Positions 62,901 through 64,000 of a stretch of DNA of 64,000 bases are shown one piece after another. Location of the stretch: positions 20,304-84,303 of the forward strand of contig JAFUVU010000053.1 of NCBI GenBank assembly GCA_017477465.1, read 5' to 3'. The notes below the pieces were generated by a model. The model was given only the letters and a program-made list of their open reading frames with translations. It was not told where the DNA came from and made no database searches. The position numbers were made by a program, and so were the translations under genes. Every line of letters starts with the position of its first letter. Within the stretch, counting starts at the first letter, position 1. This DNA comes from Bacteroidales bacterium (GTDB lineage: Bacteria > Bacteroidota > Bacteroidia > Bacteroidales > UBA932).

Positions 62901-63534
62901 GGCCCATGCCGGTGTAGAAATCTTCGGGCTGTCCGGTCTGCAACGACGGCATCGGGATACCGTCTATCACATAAAGGGCGTTGTTGTTGTTGGAAATTGA
63001 CTTGGCGCCACGCATCACAACTTTGACGCCGCCGCCGATACCGGACGAGCTGGCATTGATCTGAACGCCCGCAACCTTGCCGGCCAGGGAATTCATAAAG
63101 TTGGCGTCCTTGACACTGGTCAGTTCGGCAGACTTTATGGACTGCACATTGTAAGAGAGGGCTTTAGCCTCTTTTCTGATACCCAGGGCCGTGACCACTA
63201 CGCCCTCGAGGACGGTGGTGTCTTCGGCCAAGGTGACATTGATAACCGTACGGCCTGCGATGTCCACAACTTGATCCGTCATGCCGATGTAGGAATAACG
63301 GAGCTGTGATGCACCTTCAGGAACGGCCAGCGAGTAGTTTCCGTTAAAGTCAGTAACCGCACCGATGGTGGACTGTCCTTCAACGACTACTCCGGCCCCG
63401 ATGAGAGGATCGTTATTCTGGTCTGTTACCGTTCCGGTAATAGTCCTGCTTCCGCCCTGGCCGAAAGCCAATGCAAAAGAAGCGAGTAACGATGCAACTA
63501 CGAGGCAAACTTTACGTGAGCTGTTGTTACACAT
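59989..63534 (-). CDS. SusC/RagA TonB-dependent transporter with C-terminal OmpA domain (copy 2)
   Basis: 1181 residues from MCNNSSRKVCLVVASLLASFALAFGQ; 70 upstream in-frame codons run through the promoter and are excluded. Same order as copy 1: signal peptide, CarboxypepD_reg-like domain, plug (VVVTALGIRKEAK; MNSLAGKVAGVQI; ALYVIDGIPM), barrel ending in LGFSAKVTF, a linker of about 55 residues rich in Val/Glu/Lys (NVVEKIVEKEVVKEVPVEVV), and an OmpA domain at 1072-1181. The OmpA part and the first 100 residues are nearly identical to copy 1, while the barrels differ. No STN domain. First gene of the second operon. Confidence 0.94.
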   Translation of the reverse strand: MCNNSSRKVCLVVASLLASFALAFGQGGSRTITGTVTDQNNDPLIGAGVVVEGQSTIGAVTDFNGNYSLAVPEGASQLRYSYIGMTDQVVDIAGRTVINVTLAEDTTVLEGVVVTALGIRKEAKALSYNVQSIKSAELTSVKDANFMNSLAGKVAGVQINASSSGIGGGVKVVMRGAKSISNNNNALYVIDGIPMPSLQTGQPEDFYTGMGQSGDGASMINPEDIENISVLSGAAASALYGSEAQNGVILITTRKGQEGALRVSYSNSTSFYSPFVTPEFQNTYGAAPGEFKSWGSKLAIPSTYNPLDFFQTGFNTTNAVTVSTGTEKNQTFLSMAATNAEGIVPNNKLGRYNFTIRNTTKLTEKLRMDLAAMFMNINEQNMVSEGQYMNPIVATYLLSPSYSLETYQLFEMYDESRGFKTQYWPWGNQGLAMQNPYWTINRDILANTKNRFMINGGLTYEIIKGLSLSARAKMDYTSGIYEKKYSASTDGVFAEKFGFYEKNDDATRQIYADVMLNLDKRFGDFTLVGAAGASFQDVNYRYFSFGGNLNSVANLFTTRNMNVSSIEPDESQYHDQVQSIFATAQLGWKSMLYLDVTGRIDWASALAGTGTSYVAYPSVGLTAILTEMIPALKGDFLSFLKLRGSYSEVGNAPKRFVPFQSYPLDTGTPATSTTYPNSDIKPERTNAWEVGLETHFWEDLVNLNVSLYKTSTFNQLFNPALPSSSGYSSIYINGGQIDNKGIEVNLGLNIPIGSFLWNSNITYSANRNKVVQLLKPTTLSNGIEISQDHLNLVDLGSVKTMITEGGSMGDLYVTSLQEDNRGYIYVDYQTNEVMKSTNAGPYKDGYIYAGNSQPKHMIGWRNNFAWKGLNLNFLITARLGGVGVSLTQGLMDAYGTSKTSADARDAGGVLVNGGLVPAAQKYYEFVGSGIGSMYVYDATNVRLQELSIGYDFPINKLIPWIQGLNLSLIGHNLLMFYSKAPYDPQLTASTATGFDGMDYFMLPSMRSLGFSAKVTFGGNAKKADTAAAPAYVTPYVASAPNVVEKIVEKEVVKEVPVEVVKEVVKEVVVAPKGSVYSEDINFGLGKTNLTEDEAFKLGRIFQTLEAYPDAKLTVTGYADTATGTAEINRRLSAQRVENVSKKLQEAGIPASRITVKVGEGDWDKNASPEANRRVTVSIVNE

Positions 63535-63587
63535 TGGGTTAATTGGTTTGTTAATAATATGGTTGGTTTGAGTTTTAGATTTTGGGA

Positions 63588-63616
63588 CAAATATAATACA
63601 AATAATTAAATTGCAA
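63588..63616 (-). promoter_or_regulatory. Promoter of the second Sus operon
   Basis: TTG (63614-63616), 18-base spacer and TATATTTG (63588-63595) on the minus strand. The leader is about 50 bases. The rest of the 325-base gap 63535-63859 is AT-rich with GCTAAAA-type repeats (63640-63665) and the hairpin at 63819-63852; no gene is seen. Confidence 0.6.
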
Positions 63617-63818
63617 AAACATTTTAATAGCGAACTGTAAAATCCTAACGTTTTAGCAACTTTTAGCACAACACCCTGATTTATAACGCGTTTAAGATTT
63701 GTATTTATTTGGTGCAGAATGCCGACCTGTTTATCATTTGACACTAAATATCCTATTGTTTAGCATTTTTTATCCCCTTTCACTGCGTCATAAAAACCCA
63801 TTAGAACGGCACAGTACA

Positions 63819-63852
63819 AATAATCCCTCATCCGCGAGGACGAGGGATTATT
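63819..63852. terminator. Strong hairpin after the transposase gene
   Basis: AATAATCCCTC (63819-63829) pairs with GAGGGATTATT (63842-63852), with inner TCC/GGA pairs and a GCGA loop. It lies 8 bases beyond the transposase stop, and probably terminates it or marks the end of the insertion sequence. Confidence 0.65.
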
Positions 63853-63859
63853 CATAATG

Positions 63860-64000
63860 CTAAGTACATGACAAAAAATCAAACACATTGATTTTGGTTG
63901 GTCTGAACGGATTGAGGAGAGTGTCTGCGATGAAGTTCAGACCGTACTTGACAAGGCTGATGGCACGCCTCCCATTGTTGAGTATCCTGATGGCCTTGAC
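63860..64000 (-). mobile_element. IS4-type transposase, 3' end only
   Basis: The last 46 codons of a minus-strand gene are in the window: it starts VKAIRILNNGRRAISLVKYG and ends INVFDFLSCT. This ending is characteristic of IS4-like transposases of Bacteroidales. The rest lies beyond base 64000. Terminal inverted repeats of the IS could not be identified in the visible flank. Confidence 0.72.

Noticed and set aside
63535-63744. A 70-residue N-terminal extension of SusC copy 2
   Set aside because: It would cover the promoter and precede a good signal peptide starting MCNNSSRK.

Overview
The window is a GC-rich chromosomal segment of a member of the Bacteroidota, most likely order Bacteroidales. 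The evidence is SusC/SusD pairs, DUF1735, DUF4271, DUF1573 and DUF2723 proteins, an atpDCBEFHAG operon order, and promoters of the TTG-N19-21-TAnnTTTG type in front of many genes with no Shine-Dalgarno signal. The family is not settled; high GC fits an Alistipes- or Cryptobacteroides-like gut lineage, but that is inference. I found no tRNA, rRNA or CRISPR array.

Layout. 1-2.6 kb: the start of an exported protein, thioredoxin, a secreted beta-helix protein and a PG0541-type P-II-like protein. 2.8-8.4 kb: a tripartite RND efflux operon (TolC, adaptor, pump). 8.5-19.5 kb: housekeeping genes (lgt, HAD phosphatase, pgk, rRNA-type methyltransferase, large DUF2723 membrane protein, and the operon yciH-DUF4271-hemD-rnpA-yidD-menG/ubiE). 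19.6-30.6 kb: GH77 4-alpha-glucanotransferase, an expanded MATE transporter, rsgA, an operon of HAD phosphatase, OPA-type transporter and ZIP transporter, a YitT protein, and an M20 dipeptidase. 30.6-37.6 kb: the complete F-type ATP synthase operon. 37.7-39.6 kb: an S51-peptidase/ATP-grasp fusion. 39.8-42.7 kb: tsf, rpsB, rpsI and rplM. 42.8-63.5 kb: two tandem paralogous polysaccharide-utilisation-type operons. Each runs SusC, SusD, GH18, DUF1735/LamG surface lipoproteins and a DUF1573 protein. They resemble the known GH18 N-glycan loci of Bacteroides. The window ends in the 3' end of a transposase.

Three things stand out. First, several families of palindromic repeats are scattered here and some lie in frame inside intact genes: atpG (two sites), the start of atpB, the DUF2723 gene and the MATE gene. 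This resembles Rickettsia palindromic elements but affects subunits of the ATP synthase. A six-copy hairpin of about 105 bp sits at gene 3' ends, sometimes supplies the stop codon, and in one case is translated. Second, both SusC transporters carry a complete C-terminal OmpA peptidoglycan-binding domain after the normal barrel end, joined by a Val/Glu/Lys-rich linker. Third, a peptidase S51 domain is fused to an ATP-grasp domain behind a structured leader that ends in a terminator-like hairpin.

How the genes work together: the two Sus operons would bind, cut and import GlcNAc-containing glycans. The central region supplies energy (ATP synthase), glycolysis (pgk), glucan turnover (GH77), translation and envelope maturation (lgt, yidD, efflux). 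No dedicated regulator is encoded next to the efflux or Sus operons.
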